A stretch of 64,000 bases of DNA, taken from Euglena gracilis. Taxonomy: Eukaryota; Euglenida; Euglenophyceae; Euglenales. This document shows positions 36,044 through 48,966 of the stretch, in pieces. Both the position numbers and the translations under genes were made by a program. Location: positions 7,176,010 through 7,240,009 of the forward strand of contig CP154955.1 in assembly GCA_039621445.1 (NCBI GenBank), given 5' to 3'. Position 1 is the first letter of the stretch. The number at the start of each line of letters is the position of its first letter. A model generated the notes under the pieces. That model saw nothing but the letters and a program-made list of their open reading frames with translations. It did not search any database and had not been told where the DNA came from.

Positions 36044-36426
36044 GGCTTCTTTTCTTGCTCGGCACTTCGTCTCAAATGACCCAATTTTTTTTTTTAGGGG
36101 CTATAGCCGGCTTGCTAGGTCGCGCGTGCACTCTCTTCTCACCTTGTGGAGTCCAGGGCGGGCGGGCTACCCTTTGCGTGTGTGTTGCTTTTGCCGGCTC
36201 CACTCCCCTTTGTCGCCTCGTTGGGCGGATGCCTTTCGCCTGGCGTGTAGGCTCTGTTTTTTTTTTTGGCGGCTTCGTTTTTTTTTGTTTTTTTTGGGTG
36301 TGGGGGGGGGGGCCGCCTTTTTGGGGGGGGGTGTTTCCGTGGGGAACCTCCGCGCTTTGTGGGTTGTGGCCGTCTTGGTCTTGGTCTTGCTCGCTTTTGG
36401 TGTGGTCTGCGGTGGGGGTTGGGGAC
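36044..36426. other. Spacer between endonuclease fragments
   Basis: T- and G-rich on the plus strand. The minus frame is a Lys/Pro/Thr-rich shadow. If the GTAAGT donor at the end of the 36.9-36.4 kb fragment is used, this would be intronic. Confidence 0.35.
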
Positions 36427-36940
36427 TTACCATGGGTGGAGGGCCTCCTCCACGCGGTCCCTGGCGGATAGCTGCCGCGCCACGTGGCGCATGAGTGTCA
36501 CCGATAGTGCTTCCTGCATTTCTTGCAGGGCCCTTGTCTTTGGCCATCCCCGCATGTCTGCGGTGGCCCTTTTGGTGACCTCAAACAGCACCGCCTTGGC
36601 AGAGGTCCCCAGGCCTCCCCATGTGCTCAGGCCGAAGGGTGAGAAGCCCCACCCCTTCGCCTGACACGGGGGGCCATCCGTCTGCACTTTCCTGGTTTCC
36701 ACCTGGTTGCAATGCCTGCGGGCATTGTCCACCACCAGTGGGTGCTCTCCCAGCCCCGCGGGGTGGCTGCAGACGAAATCAACTGCCACGTGTTGCCCCC
36801 GTGACCAGTTGATGAGGAGAATATCGGCTGGTCTTTTGTTCGCCAAACACTCTGCCTCCTTCTCCACCGCAATGTTGTACCGGGCACACATCGCCGCAAA
36901 AGCATCTCGGAATGCATTGTGCCGTTGGGTGTTTCCATTC
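36427..36940 (-). pseudogene. Second retrotransposon endonuclease fragment, more complete
   Basis: Minus frame: RHNAFRDAFAAMCARYN, NKRPADILLINWSRG, VAVDFVCSHPAG, a charged helix, then CQAKGWGFSPFGLSTWGGLG and a C-terminal helical region ending DRVEEALHPW. The catalytic pattern P-A-D...V-D-F is intact, unlike the fragment at 35.5-36.0 kb. The stop overlaps CCATGGTAAGTCC, which is also a good splice donor, so the end may not be the true C-terminus. The two fragments are the same family but not recent duplicates. Confidence 0.7.
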
Positions 36941-36969
36941 TGCTCGCTCGAAATGACCCAATTCAATGG

Positions 36970-38195
36970 CCACTCCTAATTAAAGTTGCCGTAATTCCTA
37001 ACTGCGGCGGAACGAACCAGAGACCGTGCCGGACCACAGTCCTGATTTTCTGCACCAAAGTTGACCAAGACGCATTCCGTGGGCTGTAGACCAAAAAAAC
37101 CGAAAAAAGTCACCATTTTGGCGATTTCCGGCGGGACGGCGGTTTTGAAAGAAAAGGTGTTTGGAAAAGATCACCACAATTCGCTTTTCGGCCATTTTTA
37201 GGGGTCAAAAAAAATGTGAGTTCCCCCTCACAAAACCCACAGCGCGGGGGGCGGGGTAAGGACCTTTGGCAAACAGTGCGTCTTGTCCCATGGTTGGATA
37301 GGGGCATTCCAAGGGCTTCATTATTGGTGTGCGGACATTTCCTTTGCTTTTGCCTTATTGTCGAGATGTTCTGGAAAGAGAAATTTGACCAAAAAACATC
37401 CAAAAAACACCAACCGCGCTGGAATGGGCTAGGTGTATCAGCGGCCAAAACGTCTCATGGGGGGTGATGGAGGGTAGGTGCATTTCGTGTGGCAGACACT
37501 TTCGGAAATGTGCGGTTTCTCAATTTTTTTTAATGCAATCAGTTTTTCAATTGAAATTCATAGCTGGAAGCTTTTTTGGAAGGGAAACATGTTGTTTTTC
37601 AAAAAAAATTGTTGTTTTAAAAAAACATTTTTTTGCAAAAAAACATGTTTGTTTTTCAATTTTTTTTTTGAAAAAGAACAAAAAAGCCCCATTGGGGATC
37701 TTGGGTGAAACTTTTTCATCTTAAATCTTGTCTTTTGTTCCTTTTTTAGCTTTATTCGCGATTTGGCCATTTTTGGGGGAATGTCAATGGGCCCCGTGGG
37801 ACCCCCCCCCCCACGAGGTGGGTGGGTGGGGGCACCCCCCGGTCATAGAAAAAACTTTTGAACCAAAATTGGCGATTTTGCACATTTCCCCCCAAATTAA
37901 AACAAAAATCACCCCCCCAAGCCATTCCCGTCCCCGGGACCCTTTACAGCCCAATAGGAACAGTACGGGGGGGACATCTCGGGGGGACCCACGAGCTATT
38001 CCCACAGCCGAACATCGGGCAATCTCATATTTGGCAACTTTTTTGGATGTTTGCAAAAAAAATGGTCAATTTTAACCCCCCCAAAATAAAACCCCCCCCA
38101 AAATAAGACCCCCCTGGGATGATCGAGCAAAAATCCAAAAATAAGATCCCCCCCCATTAATAAGACCCCCCTTGACGGCGCGAAGCGCCGGGGAC
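36970..38195. other. No recognisable gene
   Basis: A/T-run and C-run blocks. 37600-37690 shows the TTTTTAAAAAACATGTTTTTT design typical of the hAT-like A/T-rich family, but no ends were found. Confidence 0.35.
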
Positions 38196-38217
38196 GGTGA
38201 AATTTTTCCCTGAAAAA

Positions 38218-38445
38218 TTGCCCTCACCCCCCCCTCAAAGTGGCCACCCTCTGGGCGATGTGGGACCCCAAAATGGCCACTTTGGGAGGGGGGACACTTT
38301 GGGGGGGGGGGTCAAATTTTGGCCTTCGGCGCCTTTGGCGCCAAAGGAAATGGCCTCTTTGAGGGGGGTAAACCAAAATTTGCCAAAAATTTTTGGCCAC
38401 TTTGGGGGGGGGACACTTTGAGGGGGGGGGTGAGGGTACCAAAAC
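38218..38445. repeat. CAAAGTGGCCA/TGGCCACTTTG palindrome block, left copy
   Basis: Mirrored CCCTCAAAGTGGCC and GGCCACTTTGGGG units around GGCGCCTTTGGCGCC. An inverted counterpart is at 42688-42885, so the two flank the foldback at 39.0-42.2 kb. Confidence 0.7.
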
Positions 38446-39010
38446 CCCAATTTCCTGCACAAAAATGATGAAATTTCAAAAAATTTCAGATTTTTGAAGT
38501 GCAAAAAACACATGGGAGGCTAGGCACAGCGGGAGGGGGGGCTGAGGGGGGGGGGCGAGCGGCCGCGCGGGCGGCCGCGCGGGGTGGGGAGGGGGGGGGA
38601 GGAGGGGTCCGAGGGCGGCCGCGCGGGCGGCGCGCATCCTAAAATCGGTGATTTTCGGGACCAAAAAGTGGTCATTTTTTGCCATTTTTGGGCCATTTTT
38701 GACCCAAAAAGTGCTTTTTTGGCCGCGCGCAAAGCGCACGGCCCCCAAATTTGCCATTTCATGTCCGAAAATGGTCATTTTTGGTCATTTTTGGGCTTCA
38801 AAAAAGTCGCGATTTTTTCACAAAGAAATTTTTTCTTGGCTATGCTGGGCACAGTGGGGGGAGGGGGGGGTCCAGGGGGGGGCGAGCGGCCGCGCGGGCG
38901 GCCGCGCAGAGGCCGCGCAGGGGGGGGGTCCCGGACCCTCCCGAGCGGCGCGCCTAGCCTCCATGGTCAAATTACACCGGCTCCCGGACCTGGGCGGGGG
39001 GGGGGGGGGG
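38446..39010. other. GGCGGCCGCGCGGGCGGCCGC-rich block, no gene
   Basis: Two GCGGCCGCGCGGGCGGCCGC palindromes (38560-38580 and 38885-38905) with G-runs and GCCATTTTTGGCC-type units. Long plus frames here are compositional. Confidence 0.45.
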
Positions 39011-42000
39011 GTAGTGGGCCGACCCTAGGGTCGGCCCAATACGACCCTAGGGTCGCTAGGGTCGCTAAAGTCGTTAAGGTCGACCCCCCCCCCAGGCTGT
39101 GGAGTGGGCCGACCCTAGGGTCGCCCGTCCTAGGGTCGTGGGCCGACCCTAGGGTCGACCCTAGGGTCGGCCCACCCCACGACCTCGCCCCCCCCCCCCA
39201 AAAAAAATGTGGAGAATTTTTTTTACCCATTTGAACGGGAATTCAAGTTGGACTTGAGGTTGGACTTGAGGTCGTTTTGGGGGGCAAGTCCCTTGTGTTT
39301 TGAAATTGTTTTGGGGGTAAATCCCTTGTGTTGTCCAACTGATCGAGGGCCCGAAAATAATAAAATCCCTTGTGTCTCCAAGTCGTTTTGGGGGGCAAAT
39401 CCCTTGTGTTGTTCAACCGATCGAGGGCCCCAAAATAATAAAATCCCTTGTGTCTCCAAGTCGTTTTGGGGGGCAAATCCCTTGTGGTTCCAAATCGTTT
39501 TGGGGGGTAAATCCGTTGTGTTGTTCAATTGATCGAGGGCCCCAAAATAATAAAATCCCTTGTATCTCCAAGTCGTTTTGGGGGGCAAATCCCTTGTGTC
39601 TCCAAGTCGTTTTGGGGGGCAAATCCCTTGTGTTGTTCAACCGATCGAGGGCCCCAAAATAATAAAATCCCTTGTGTCTCCAAGTCGTTTTGGGGGGCAA
39701 ATCCCTTGTGGTTCCAAATCGTTTTGGGGGGTAAATCCGTTGTGTTGTTCAATTGATCGAGGGCCCCAAAATAATAAAATCCCTTGTGTCTCCAAGTCGT
39801 TTTGGGGCAAATCCCTTGTCTGAGTTCCTGCAAAAGACAACAAGGTGGTAAACTGCAAGGCTGCAGGGTTGGCCGCACAAAATTTGCATTCCATTCGCAA
39901 AACGCCCCCCCCCCCCCGGCACACACCGTGGATGACCACCGCCCTCTTCGTCGGCAGGGCCCGCCCCCGCTCCGCCTCCACCTTTTGGGGCCCTCGATCA
40001 GTTGGACAACACAAGGGATTTGCCCCCAAAACAATTTCAAAACACAAGGGATTTGCCACCCAAAACGACTCGGAGACACAAGGGATTTTATTATTTTGGG
40101 GCCCTCGATCGGTTGAACAACACAAGGGATTTGCCCCCCCAAAACGACTTGGAAACACAAGGGATTTGCCTTGTGTTGCCAAGTCGTTTTGGGGGGAAAA
40201 TCCCTTGTGTTGTCCAACCGATCGAGGGCCCCAAAATAATAAAAATCCCTTGTGTCTCCAAGTCGTTTTGGGGGGCAAATCCCTTGTGTTGCCAAGTCGT
40301 TTTGGGCGGCAAATCCCTTGTGTTGTTCAACCGATCGAGGGCCCCAAAATAATAAAATCCCTTGTGTCTCCAAGTCGTTTTGGGGGGCAAATCCCTTGTG
40401 TTTCCAAGTCGTTTTGGGGGGGAAATCCCTTGTGTTGTCCAACCGATCGAGGGCCCCAAAATAATAAAATCCCTTGTGTCTCCAAGTCGTTTTGGGGGGC
40501 AAATCCCTTGTGTTGCCAAGTCGTTTTGGGCGGCAAATCCCTTGTGTTGTGCAACCGATCGAGGGCCCCAAAATAATAAAAATCCCTTGTGTCTCCAAGT
40601 CGTTTTGGGGGGCAAATCCCTTGTGTTGCCAAGTCGTTTTGGGCGGCAAATCCCTTGTGTTGTTCAACCGATCGAGGGCCCCAAAATAATAAAATCCCTT
40701 GTGTCTCCAAGTCGTTTTGGGGGCCAAATCCCTTGTGTTTCCAAGTCGTTTTGGGGGGGAAATCCCTTGTGTTGTCCAACCGATCGAGGGCCCCAAAATA
40801 ATAAAAATCCCTTGTGCCTCCAAGTCGTTTTGGGGGGCAAATCCCTTGTGTTGCCAAGTCGTTTTGGGCGGCAAATCCCTTGTGTTGTGCAACCGATCGA
40901 GGGCCCCAAAATAATAAAATCCCTTGTGTCTCCAAGTTGTTTTGGGGGGCAAATCCCTTGTGTTTCCAAGTCGTTTTGGGGGGCAAATCCCTTGTGTCTC
41001 CAAGTCGTTTTGGGGGGGAAATCCCTTGTGTTGTCCAACCGATCGAGGGCCCCAAAATAATAAAAATCCCTTGTGTCTCCAAGTCGTTTTGGGGGGGCAA
41101 ATCCCTTGTGTTGCCAAGTCGTTTTGGGCGGCAAATCCCTTGTGTTGTTCAACCGATCGAGGGCCCCAAAATAATAAAATCCCTTGTGTCTCCAAGTCGT
41201 TTTGGGGGGCAAATCCCTTGTGGTTCCAAATCGTTTTGGGGGTAAAAACGTTGTGTTGTTCAATTGATCGAGGGCCCCAAAATAATAAAATCCCTTGTGT
41301 CTCCAAGTCGTTTTGGGGGGCAAGTCCCTTGTGTTTCCAAGTTGTTTTGGGGGGTAAATCCCTTGTGTTGTCCAACTAATCGAGGGGCCCAAATAAAAAA
41401 AACCCCTTGTGTCTCCAAGTCGTTTTGGGGGGCAAGTCCCTTGTGTTGTTCAACCGATCGAGGGCCCCAAAATAATAAAATCCCTTGTGTCTCCAAGTCG
41501 TTTTGGGGGGGAAATCCCTTGTGTCTCCAAGTCGTTTTGGGGGGCAAATCCCTTGTGTTGTCCAACTAATCGAGGGCCCAAAATAAAAAAACCCCTTGTG
41601 TCTCCAAGTCGTTTTGGGGGGCAAATCCCTTGTGTTGTTCAACCGATCGAGGGCCCCAAAATAATAAAATCCCTTGTGTCTCCAAGTCGTTTGGGGGGGC
41701 AAATCCCTTGTGGTTCCAAATCGTTTTGGGGGTAAATCCGTTGTGTTGTTCAATTGATCGAGGGCCCATAAATAACAAAATCCCTTGTGTCTCCAAGTCG
41801 TTTTGGGGGGCAAGTCCGTTGTGTTTTCAAATCATTTTGGGGGGGCAAATCCCTTGTGTTGCTCAACTGTTCAAGGGCCCCAAAATCACCAAATCCCTTA
41901 TGTCACGTAGTGATTTTGGGGTGTATTTTAGCATCAGTAATCAATATTAATTTTTCTTAGTTTTGTTTTCTTTGTATTTGAAGGCCTAAAACATCAAAAA

Positions 42001-42197
42001 AAAAATTCGAAATTTTTTTGATAGGGGGGGCGAGGTCGTGGGGTGGGCCGACCCTAGGGTCGACCCTAGGATGGGCCCACGACCCTAGGATGGGCGACCC
42101 TAGGGTCGGCCCACTGCGACCCTAGCGACCTTAGCGACTTTAGCGACCCTAGCGACCCTAGGGTCGTATTGGGCCGACCCTAGGGTCGGCCCACTAC
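39011..42197. mobile_element. Giant foldback 1: inverted arms around a 34-bp satellite
   Basis: The left arm 39011-39197 and right arm 42028-42197 are inverted copies. Both begin at the outside with GTAGTGGGCCGACCCTAGGG, contain CGACCCTAGGGTCG palindromes and GTCGCTAGGGTCGCTAAAG, and end inside with CACGACCTCGCCCCCC. They enclose the tandem array 39283-41905. Total about 3.2 kb. No transposase gene. The outer CAAAGTGGCC palindrome blocks (38218-38445 and 42688-42885) also face each other. Confidence 0.8.
39283..41905. repeat. Tandem satellite, about 34-bp unit with higher-order structure
   Basis: The unit is CCAAGTCGTTTTGGGGGGCA plus AATCCCTTGTGT. Longer units insert CAACCGATCGAGGGCCCCAA plus AATAATAAAATCCCTTG at intervals. 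39982-40168 is inverted relative to the rest, next to a unique 165-bp insert at 39817-39981. The length is a multiple of three in phase, so the minus strand is open for 616 codons; that frame is not a gene. Confidence 0.95.
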
Positions 42198-42901
42198 CCC
42201 CCCCCCCCCTAGGCCAGATCAGATCTACCCCCCAATTACACCAATCTACACATGGCGGAAAAATTTTAGCACTGAAAAATGGTGCTTTTTCGGGCCCGGG
42301 TCGGTCAAGAAAAAATCCAAAAATAAGACCCCCCCCAAAATAAGACCCCCCCTGGAGGCTTCCAGCAACGCAAAATAAGACCCGGGTCTTATTTTGGGGG
42401 GGGGGTTTCGCGCATTTGCCAAAAAAAATAATTTTTGAAAACGTCCCAAAAACGGCGATTTTTGAGCACATTTTTGAGAAGGTCTTTGTAAGATGCGCTA
42501 TTCCCGTCCCCCCACGGGAATAGCTTGGGGGGAGGACAGCTCGGGGGGGGGGGGGGCATGGTAACCTGATAACCCCCAAATGGCGTGTGCACTGTGTTCT
42601 TCCTTTCTCAGGGTGCAAACATGGCACAACCCTCCATCTTTGTCCCATGGAACGATGCATTGGATATGGCACTTTGGGCATGATACCCTCACCCCCCCCC
42701 CTCAAAGTGTCCCTCCCCCCAAAGTTTTGGCAAATTTTGGTTTAACCCCCTCAAAGTGGCCGTTTCCTTTGGCGCCGAAGGCCAAAATTTGACCCCCCCC
42801 CAAAGTGTCCCCCCTCCAAAGTGGCCATTTTGGGGTCCCACGGTGCCTGGAGGGTGGCCACTTTGAGGGGGGGGGGGTACCATGACCCCCCCCCCCTCAC
42901 A
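42198..42901. other. Spacer between the two foldbacks
   Basis: Contains AAAATAAGACCCCCCC units (42310-42400) and the inverted CAAAGTGGCC block (42688-42885). No gene. Confidence 0.5.
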
Positions 42902-43029
42902 GTTCCCGTCCTGTGGGGCCCCGAGCGGAAAATTGGCCATGGAACTTTTGGTGGTCGCTAGCGACCGGTCGCTAGGGTCGCTAGCGACCGGTCGCTAGCG
43001 ACCATTGGTGGTCGGAGCGACCGGTCGCT

Positions 43030-43605
43030 CCGACCTCCAATTTTAAGTCCACCCCCCCCCTTCGAACAAGTTTTTAAGCCCCCCCCTCGAAAATTTTTTT
43101 TTTCAAATTTGGAGGAAAATGACTCAAAACCCACCCAAATGCCTTCCAAACCCTCCATTCGGGGGTCAATTTGCAAAAAAAAATTGAGTAATATCTTCTC
43201 TTTGCACCTGTTCTGTGAAACCATAGCCATAGTGTGACTTTATCCTTACCTTGCACACATAAGACTACATTCATTACGGAGCGACTCGGCCATCCTTGCC
43301 TTGCACACATAAGACTACATTCATTACGGAGCGCGACTCGGCCATCCTTGCCTTGCACACACAAGGGGATTTTGTTATTTTGGGGGGGGGGGGGGGGTCC
43401 GGGGGGGGTGGGGGGGGGGGGCAGCCCCCCCCCCCGGAGGAAGCCGTAGGCCGACTAAGTTCGCGTATATTGCAAATTAACCACAAAAATTGAACCCCGA
43501 ATGGATATTTTGGAAAATAGTTGGAAAAAAATTTTGGAGGGCGAGGGCTTAAAAAATATTTAGAGGGGGGGGTGGACTTAAAATTGGTGGTCGGCCCGAC
43601 CACCA
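43030..43605. mobile_element. Nested foldback element with CTCCAATTTTAAGTCCACCC end
   Basis: The left end CCAATTTTAAGTCCACCCCC...TTTTTAAGCCCCCC is mirrored by GGGGGGCTTAAAAAA...GGTGGACTTAAAATTGG. The interior holds 2.5 direct copies of CCTTGCACACATAAGACTAC-type units (43245-43360). Confidence 0.65.
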
Positions 43606-44009
43606 ATGGTCAGTAGACTTGGTCGCTAGCGACCCGGCGCTAGCTGGTCGGGGCGACCGGTCGCTAGCGACCACCAATAATTCGACCACCCCCCCCCCTC
43701 TCAGAAGATTTTTAAGCCCCCCCCCCTGTGAAGGAAAAAATTTCCTCAGAGAAAAACATGAAATTTATATCCCTGCTTTTTGGATCTTGACGAAATCAGA
43801 CAATGTTTATGTTACTTTGTCAAGAGGGCGGTACGGGGGTCCCGGGGGGGGGGGGTGGGCGGCAGCGGGGGGGGGGTGGCATTACCCTCACCCCCCCCTC
43901 AGAGTGGCATGGCATTTTTGTCATGCGCGTGATTTGCACCCCCCCCTCAAAGTGGATTTTCGTTATTGGTGCCAAAGCCCAAAAAAAGGACTTTTGGGGC
44001 CCCATGCGC

Positions 44010-44044
44010 GTCGTCGGTTACCCCACGGAAGGGATTTTGTTATT

Positions 44045-44075
<31 letters not shown>

Positions 44076-47000
44076 CGGCAGCCCCCCCCCCCCCCCGACG
44101 ACCAAGGGCGCCGAAGGCGCCTTAGGACTGTTTTGTTTACGGTGCGCGTGGCATTACATGCGCGCATGCCCTGGGTCGGTTACCCCCCGGAAGGGATTTT
44201 GTTATTGGAGGGGGGGGGGGGGGGGTGAGGGGGGGGGGCGGCAGCCCCCCCCCCCCGCTAGACGACCAAGGGCGCCGAAGGCGCCTTAGGACTGTTTTGT
44301 TTACGGCAGAAGGGTTTTTGTTTTTTGAGGGGGGGGGGGGGGGGGGGGGGGGGTGGGCGGCGGGGGGGGGCGGCAGCCCCCCCCCGCTAGACGACCAAGG
44401 GCGCCGAAGGCGCCTTAGGACTGTTTTGTTTACGGTGCGCGTGGCATTACATGCGCCATGGCCCTGGGTCGGTTACCCCCCGGAAGGGATTTTGTTATTG
44501 GAGGGCGGGGGGGGGTGGTGCGGGGGGGGGGCGGCGGCAGCCCCCCCCCGCTAGACGACCAAGGGCGCCGAAGGCGCCTTAGGACTGTTTTGTTTACGGT
44601 GCGCGTGGCATTACATGCGCGCATGGCCCTGGGTCGGTTACCCCCCGGAAGGGATTTTGTTATTGGAGGGCGGGGGGGGGGGGGGGGGGGGGGGGCGGCA
44701 GCCCCCCGCCCGCTAGACGACCAAGGGCGCCGAAGGCGCCTTAGGACTGTTTTGTTTACGGTGTGCGTGGCATTACATGCGCGCATTGGCCTTGGGTCGG
44801 TTACCCCCCGGAAGGGATTTTGTTATTGGAGGGCGGGGGGGGGGTGGGGGGGGGGGGGGGGGCGGCACCCCCCCCCCCCCCCCGCTAGACGACCAAGGGC
44901 GCCGAAGGCGCCTTAGGACTGTTTTGTTTACGGTGCGCGTGGCATTACATGCGCGCATGGCCCTGGGTCGGTTACCCCCCGGAAGGGATTTTGTTATTGG
45001 AGGGCGGGGGGGGGGTGCGGGGGGGGGGGGGGGCAGCCCCCCCCCCCCCCCCCGCTAGACGACCAAGGGCGCCGAAGGCGCCTTAGGACTGTTTTGTTTA
45101 CGGTGCGCGTGGCATTACATGCGCGCATGGCCCTGGGTCGGTTACCCCCCGGAAGGGATTTGTTATTGGAGGGGGGGGGGGGTGCGGGGGGGGGGCGGCA
45201 GCCCCCCCCCCCCCGCTAGACGACCAAGGGCGCCGAAGGCGCCTTAGGACTGTTTTGTTTACGGTGCGCGTGGCATTACATGCGCGTATGGCCCTGGGTC
45301 GGTTACCCCCCGGAAGGGATTTTGTTATTGGAGGGGGGGGGGGGGGGGGGGGGGGGGGGCGGCAGCCCCCCCCCCGCTAGACGACCAAGGGCGCCGAAGG
45401 CGCCTTGGGACTGTTTTGTTTACGGTGCGCGTGGCATTACATGCGCGCATGGCCCTGGGTCGGTTACCCCCCGGAAGGGATTTTGTTATTGGAGGGCGGG
45501 GGGGGGGTGCGGGGGGGGGGGGCGGCAGCCCCCCCCCGCTAGACGACCAAGGGCGCCGAAGGCGCCTTAGGACTGTTTTGTTTACGGTGCGCGTGGCATT
45601 ACATGCACGCATGGCCCTGGGTCGGTTACCCCCCGGAAGGGATTTTGTTATTGGAGGGCGGGGGGGGGGGTGCGGGGGGGGGGCGCGGCAGCCCCCCCCC
45701 CCGCTAGACGACCAAGGGCGCCGAAGGCGCCTTAGGATTGTTTTGTTTACGGTGTGCGTGGCATTACATGCGCGCATGGCCCTGGGTCGGTTACCCCCCG
45801 GAAGGGGTTTTGTTATTGGAGGGCGGGGGGGGGGGGGGGGGGGGGGCCAGCACCCCCCCCCCCGCTAGACGACCAAGGGCGCCGAAGGCGCCTTAGGACT
45901 GTTTTGTTTACGGTGCGCGTGGCATTACATGCGCGCATGGCCCTGGGTCGGTTACCCCCCGGAAGGGATTTTGTTATTGGAGGGCGGGGGGGGGGGGGGG
46001 GGGGGGGGGCGGCAGCCCCCCCCCGCTAGACGACCAAGGGCGCCGAAGGCGCCTTAGGACTGTTTTGTTTACGGTGCGCGTGGCATTACATGCGCGCATG
46101 GCCCTGGGTCGGTTACCCCCCGGAAGGGATTTTGTTATTGGAGGGCGGGGGGGGGGTGCGGGGGGGGGGGGGGGCGGCAGCCCCCCCCCGCTAGACGACC
46201 AAGGGCGCCGAAGGTGCCTTAGGACAGTTTTGTTTACGGTGCTCGTGGCATTACATGCGCGCATGGCCCTGGGTCGGTTACCCCCCGGAAGGGATTTTGT
46301 TATTGGAGGCGGGGGGGGGGGGGGGGGGGGCGGCACCCCCCCCCCCCGCTAGACGACCAAGGGCGCCGAAGGCGCCTTAGGACTGTTTTGTTTACGGTGC
46401 GCGTGGCATTACATGCGCGCATGGCCCTGGGTCGGTTACCCCCCGGAAGGGATTTTGTTATTGGAGGGCGGGGGGGGGGGGGGTGCGGGGGGGGGCGGCC
46501 GCCCCCCCCCCGCTAGACGACCAAGGGCGCCGAAGGCGCCTTAGGACCGTTTCGTTTCCGGTGCGCCTGCCATTACCTGCGCGCACGGCCCCGGGTCGGT
46601 TACCCCGGAAGGGATTTTGTTATTGGAGGGCGGGGGGGGGGGTGCGGGGGGGGGGGGGCAGCCCCCCCCCGCTAGATGACCAAGGGCGCCGCAGGCGCCT
46701 TAGGACTGATTTGTTTACGGTGAGCGTGGCATTACATGCGCGCATGGCCCTGGGTCGGTTACCCCCCGGAAGGGATTTTGTTATTGGAGGGCGGGGGGGG
46801 GGGTGCGGGGGGGGGGCGGCAGCCCCCCCCGCTAGACGACCAAGGGCGCCGAAGGCGCCTTAGGACTGTTTTGTTTACGGTGCGCGTGGCATTACATGCG
46901 CGCATGGCCCAGGGTCGGTTACCTCCCGGAAGGGATTTTGTTATTGGAGGGCGGGGGGGGGGGGGGGGGGGGGGGGGCGGCAGCCCCCCCCCCCGCTAGA

Positions 47001-48935
47001 CGACCAAGGGCGCCGAAGGCGCCTTAGGACTATTTTGTTTACGGTGCGCGTGGCATTACATGCGCGCATGGCCCTGGGTCGGTTACCCCCCGGAAGGGAT
47101 TTTGTTATTGGAGGGCGGGGGGGGGTGCGGGGGGGGGCGGCAGCCCCCCCCCCGCTAGACGACCAAGGGCTCCGAAGGGTCCTTATGACTGTTTTGTTTA
47201 CGGTGCGCGGTGCATTACATGCGCGCATGGCCCTGGTTGGTTTACCCCCCGGAAGGGATTTTGTTATTGGAGGTCGGGGGGGGGGGTGCGGGGGGGGGCG
47301 GCAGCCCCCCCCCGCTAGACGACCAAGGGCGCCGAAGGCGCCTTAGGACTGTTTTGTTTACGGTGCGCGTGGCATACATGCGCGCATGGCCCTGGGTCGG
47401 TTACCCCCCGGAAGGGATTTTGTTATTGGAGGGCGGGGGGGGGTGCGGGGGGGGCGGCAGCCCCCCCCCCCCCCCGCCGAAGGCGCCTTAGGACGGTTTT
47501 GTTTACGGTGCGCGTGGCATTACATGCGCGCATGGCCCTGGGTCGGTTACCCCCCGGAAGGGATTTTGTTATTGGAGGGCGGGGGGGGGGCGGGGGGGGG
47601 GGGGGGGGCGGGGGGGGGGGGGGGGGGGGGCGGTAAGCACCCCCCCCCCCCCCCCACCCGCCTAGAAAAGACGACCAAGGGCGCCGAAGGCGCCTTAGGA
47701 CTGTTTTGTTTACGGTGCGCGTGGCATTACATGCGCGCATGGCCCAGGGGCGGTTACCCCCCGGAAGGGATTTTGTTATTGGAGGGCGGGGGGGGGGGGG
47801 GGGGGGCGGCAGCCCCCCCCCCCGCTAGACGCCCAAGGGGGCCGAAGGGGCCTTAGGACTGTTTTGTTTACGGTGCGCGTGGCATTACATGCGCGCATGG
47901 CCCTGGGTCGGTTACCCCCCCGGAAGGGATTTTGTTATTGGAGGGCGGGGGGGGGTGCGGGGGGGGGGGCGGCAGCCCCCCCCCCGCTAGACGACCAAGG
48001 GCGCCGAAGGCGCCTTAGGACTGTTTTGTTTACGGTGCGCGTGGCATTACATGCGCGCATGGCCCTGGGTCGGTTACCCCCCGGAAGGGATTTTGTTATT
48101 GGAGGGCGGGGGGGGGTGCGGGGGGGGGGGCGGCGGCAGCCCCCCCCCCCGCTAGACGACCAAGGGCGCCGAAGGCGCCTTAGGACTGTGCGCGTGGCAT
48201 TACATGCGCGCATGGCCCTGGGTCGGTTACCCCCGGAAGGGATTTTGTTATTGGAGGGCGGGGGGGGGGGGGGGGGGGGGGGGGGGCGGCAGCCCCCCCC
48301 CCCCGTAGACCGGCTCTCGGACGAGCACGGGCGCCGAAGGCGCCTTAGGACTGTTTTGTTTACGGTGCGCGTGGCATTACATGCGCGCATGGCCCTGGGT
48401 CGGTTACCCCCCGGAAGGGATTTTGTTATTGGAGGGGGGGGGGGGGGTTGGGGGGGGGAGGGGGCCCCCCCCCCCCCCCCCCGCTAGACGACCAAGGGCG
48501 CCGAAGGCGCCTTAGGACTGTTTTGTTTACGGTGCGCGTGGCATTACATGCGCGCATGGCCCTGGGTCGGTTACCCCCCAGAGGGGATTTTGTTATTGGA
48601 GGGCGGGGGGGGGGGGGGGGGGGGGGCGGGGGGGGGGGGCAGCCCCCCCCCCCGCTAGACGACCAAGGGCGCCGAAGGCGCCTTAGGACTGTTTTGTTTA
48701 CGGTGCGCGTGGCATTACATGCGCGCATGGCCCTGGGTCGGTTACCCCCCGGAAGGGATTTTGTTATTGGAGGGCGGGGGGGGGGGTGCGGGGGGGGGCG
48801 GCAGCCCCCCCCCGCTAGACGACCAAGGGCGCCGAAGGCGCCTTAGGACTGTTTTGTTAACGGTGTGCGTGGGATTACATGCGCGCATGGCCCTGGGTCG
48901 GTTACCCCCCGGAAGGGATTTTGTTATTGGAGGGC

Positions 48936-48966
<31 letters not shown>
